64,000 nt of DNA from Anaerolineae bacterium. GTDB lineage: Bacteria > Chloroflexota > Anaerolineae > Promineifilales > Promineifilaceae. Below are positions 62,841 through 64,000 of the stretch, piece by piece (within the stretch, counting starts at the first letter, position 1; every line of letters begins with the position of its first letter). The translations under genes were made by a program, and so were the position numbers. The stretch lies in the NCBI GenBank assembly GCA_023384415.1, contig JAHDWJ010000019.1, positions 1 through 64,000 on the forward strand, in the 5' to 3' direction. The notes under the pieces were generated by a model. It was not told where the DNA came from. It ran no database searches and was given only the letters and a program-made list of their open reading frames with translations.

Positions 62841-63078
62841 CCATCCTCACAAACGCATTTATGGTACCTATTGCCTATCAAGGAGGTGATACCCAACATA
62901 GCGCGTTAGCCTTCCCCCTTATTGTACTGAACCTGAAACCCAGCAGGTAAAGTAAATGCACTCTTTCAACCCCAAAGATGTTGGGTATGGTTGCCCTTTT
63001 CTGGCATAACATCCCTGGGGACAAGTAGGTGCAAATTGATTCGTTGTTTTAACCCTATTCAAGTCAGGAGAAGAAAAC
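62841..63078 (+). promoter_or_regulatory. Long leader with mini-ORF and long-range stem
   Basis: A 29-codon frame at 62861-62950 (ATG..TAA) contains LAFPLIVLNLK. It has no ribosome-binding site of its own but includes AAGGAGGTGAT (62880-62890), a full complement of the usual 16S rRNA 3' end, with no start codon at normal distance. ATACCCAACAT (62889-62899) pairs perfectly with ATGTTGGGTAT (62978-62988), which would hide that site's edge. Leader control is a hypothesis. Confidence 0.45.
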
Positions 63079-64000
63079 ATGAAGAAGAAGAGTTATTTAT
63101 TGGTAGCTTTGTTGTTACTCTTAGGGTTGATATTGACCGCCTGTGGCGGCAATAGCAGCAGTGGTGACACAACCGGGAACACAGGCACCGGGGGTGATAC
63201 AACCACCGGCGATACAACTGCTCCCTTAACCTGTTCAGATGCTATCGGTTGTGTGGAAGTTGGGCCGGATGATCCGATTCTCATTGCCTATATGCTCACC
63301 ATTTCCGGGGCGACCGCCTTCCTGGGTGAAGATTCCCGCGGTGGTATCGAAATCGCCATTGCCGACCGGGGTGGTAAATTGTTGGGCCATGACATTAGCC
63401 TGACCGGTGAAGATACGCTGTGTAATGCCGAAGGTGGGCAGGCGGCCGCGACCAAAATCGCCGCCAACACCTCCATCGTTGGTATTATTGGCACCTCTTG
63501 CTCCAGCGAAGCTCGGGCGGCTCTGCCCACCATCAGCGGTGCTGGCCTGGTCATGATCTCCCCCTCTAACACCGCTCCTGGCCTCACCAATGATGATCCA
63601 GCTACTGAAGGTACCTGGCAACCTGGTTATTACCGCACGGCTCACAATGACCTGTTCCAGGGCCGTGTTGCCGCCGAATTTGCCTACAACGAGCTGGGTG
63701 CCCGCACTGCCGCCACCATCCATGACGGTTCTCCCTATGCTGATGGTTTGCGTAAAGTATTTGAAGATGTCTTCAAGGAATTGGGTGGGGAAATCACCTA
63801 TGCCGGGGCTGTGAATGTTGGCGAAACCAACATGAGTTCTGTGCTGACGGACATCGCCGCCAATGCCCCTGACATCATCTACTTCCCCATCTTCGAGCCA
63901 GAAGGGAACTTTATTGCCGAGCAGTCTGGTGATTTTGCGGCCTTAAGCAACACCAAATTGATGGGAGCGGATGGTTTGTTGTCTGCTTCCTTCCCCGAGG
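63079..64000 (+). CDS. Branched-chain amino-acid ABC transporter substrate-binding lipoprotein (partial)
   Basis: 307 residues seen; the gene runs off the right edge. Signal peptide MKKKSYLLVALLLLLG ends in lipobox LTAC, followed by a Ser/Thr/Gly linker. The domain then shows the LivJ-type periplasmic-binding fold: LIAYMLTISGATAFLGED, GIEIAIADRGG, IVGIIGTSCSSEARAALP, VMISPSNTAPGLT, GYYRTAHNDLFQGRVAAEFA. It would deliver Leu/Ile/Val or related ligands to an ABC permease, probably encoded beyond the window. AGGAG precedes the ATG. Confidence 0.9.
   Translation, partial: MKKKSYLLVALLLLLGLILTACGGNSSSGDTTGNTGTGGDTTTGDTTAPLTCSDAIGCVEVGPDDPILIAYMLTISGATAFLGEDSRGGIEIAIADRGGKLLGHDISLTGEDTLCNAEGGQAAATKIAANTSIVGIIGTSCSSEARAALPTISGAGLVMISPSNTAPGLTNDDPATEGTWQPGYYRTAHNDLFQGRVAAEFAYNELGARTAATIHDGSPYADGLRKVFEDVFKELGGEITYAGAVNVGETNMSSVLTDIAANAPDIIYFPIFEPEGNFIAEQSGDFAALSNTKLMGADGLLSASFPE

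Larger units (their letters stand above)
233..63449. repeat. Highly iterated palindrome GCGGCCGC, about 117 copies
   Basis: The octamer GCGGCCGC (a NotI site) recurs through the window; about 117 copies were counted by eye, first at 233-240 and last at 63442-63449. Most sit inside genes, in all reading frames, often as CGCGGCCGCG. Depending on frame it encodes Ala-Ala-Ala or Arg/Gly/Pro combinations. Overlapping double copies occur at 3643-3656, 47901-47914, 50521-50534 and 54107-54120. At about 55% GC roughly two copies would be expected. The behaviour resembles cyanobacterial HIP1 (GCGATCGC). The longest gap, about 35.3-39.1 kb, contains the inserted R-M cassette. Confidence 0.95.

Noticed and set aside
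63235..63723. 162-codon minus-strand frame, Gly-rich
   Set aside because: Antisense to the binding-protein gene, which has signal peptide, lipobox and family motifs.
1..64000. CRISPR arrays, tRNA or rRNA genes
   Set aside because: No regularly spaced direct repeats and no cloverleaf or rRNA-like stretches were seen. AAGGAGGTGAT at 62880 resembles the complement of a 16S 3' end but no rRNA gene is present.

Overview
The window looks like a chromosomal segment of a Chloroflexota bacterium (Anaerolineae/Ardenticatenia-like). This is inferred from gene content: giant SARP/AfsR-type regulators, many aldo/keto reductases, PIN and DUF5615 toxins, and lipoproteins with Thr/Pro-rich linkers. No rRNA or tRNA is present to confirm it. 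Genes lie on both strands in short operons. Protein genes cover most of the window, and no CRISPR array, transposase or integrase gene was seen. The most striking sequence-wide trait is the palindrome GCGGCCGC, counted about 117 times by eye, roughly one per 550 bp, where about two would be expected by chance. It behaves like the HIP1 palindrome of cyanobacteria.

Layout. 0-4.6 kb: an SDR oxidoreductase, a conserved unknown, a membrane-anchored metallopeptidase-like protein and a lipoprotein. 4.8-9.2 kb (minus): proB and ilvD (translationally coupled), a nucleotide-sugar epimerase and an AAC(2')-like acetyltransferase. 9.4-13.1 kb (minus): class V aminotransferase, homocysteine S-methyltransferase, orphan histidine kinase. 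13.3-18.6 kb (plus): small membrane and secreted proteins, a dynamin-like GTPase, an antitoxin/PIN toxin pair and DNA polymerase IV. 18.6-23.6 kb: one 1649-residue regulator with a duplicated SARP-ATPase module. 24.2-29.7 kb: an HtrA-like lipoprotein protease, two aldo/keto reductases and two kinase-like genes. 29.7-33.3 kb: a patatin phospholipase with two cyclic-nucleotide-binding domains and a membrane protein with one. 33.6-40.5 kb: two half-ABC exporters that look like a TM287/288-type heterodimer, with a fic gene between them that is split by an inserted restriction-modification cassette. 40.6-51.9 kb: RNA methyltransferase, LutC-like protein, DUF5706 (Pycsar-effector-like) membrane protein, SAM methyltransferase, broken DUF5615 toxin, a large unknown with a cyclic-nucleotide domain, F420-dependent-type reductase, Na/Ca antiporter, PgeF, an alpha/alpha-toroid protein, FmdB zinc ribbon and SSB. 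52-57 kb: glutamate dehydrogenase, DUF92 protein, WD40 protein, arsM and arsR. 57-64 kb (plus): plsX and fabF, a second restriction-modification pair, a NERD-like membrane protein, phoU and the start of a branched-chain amino-acid binding lipoprotein.

The main discovery candidate is at 35,694-38,216. A 2523-bp unit carries a PstI/BsuBI-family R-M pair and ends in a textbook attC-like site, with the endonuclease stop codon lying inside the attC R-box. It has inserted at a G^TT into fic. Removing it rejoins the two fic fragments in frame. This is the structure expected of an integron gene cassette at a secondary site, although no integrase is nearby. The same stretch falls in the longest GCGGCCGC-free interval of the window, consistent with recent arrival.

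Intergenic regions hold several short interspersed repeat families: a 95-bp element with terminal inverted repeats (3 copies), a 66-bp element (2 copies) and a roughly 100-115-bp element (2 copies). Good promoters are visible for plsX, ssb (with a GAAC-N4-GTTC LexA-type box) and the last gene. The last gene also has a long leader with a Leu/Ile/Val-containing mini-ORF.
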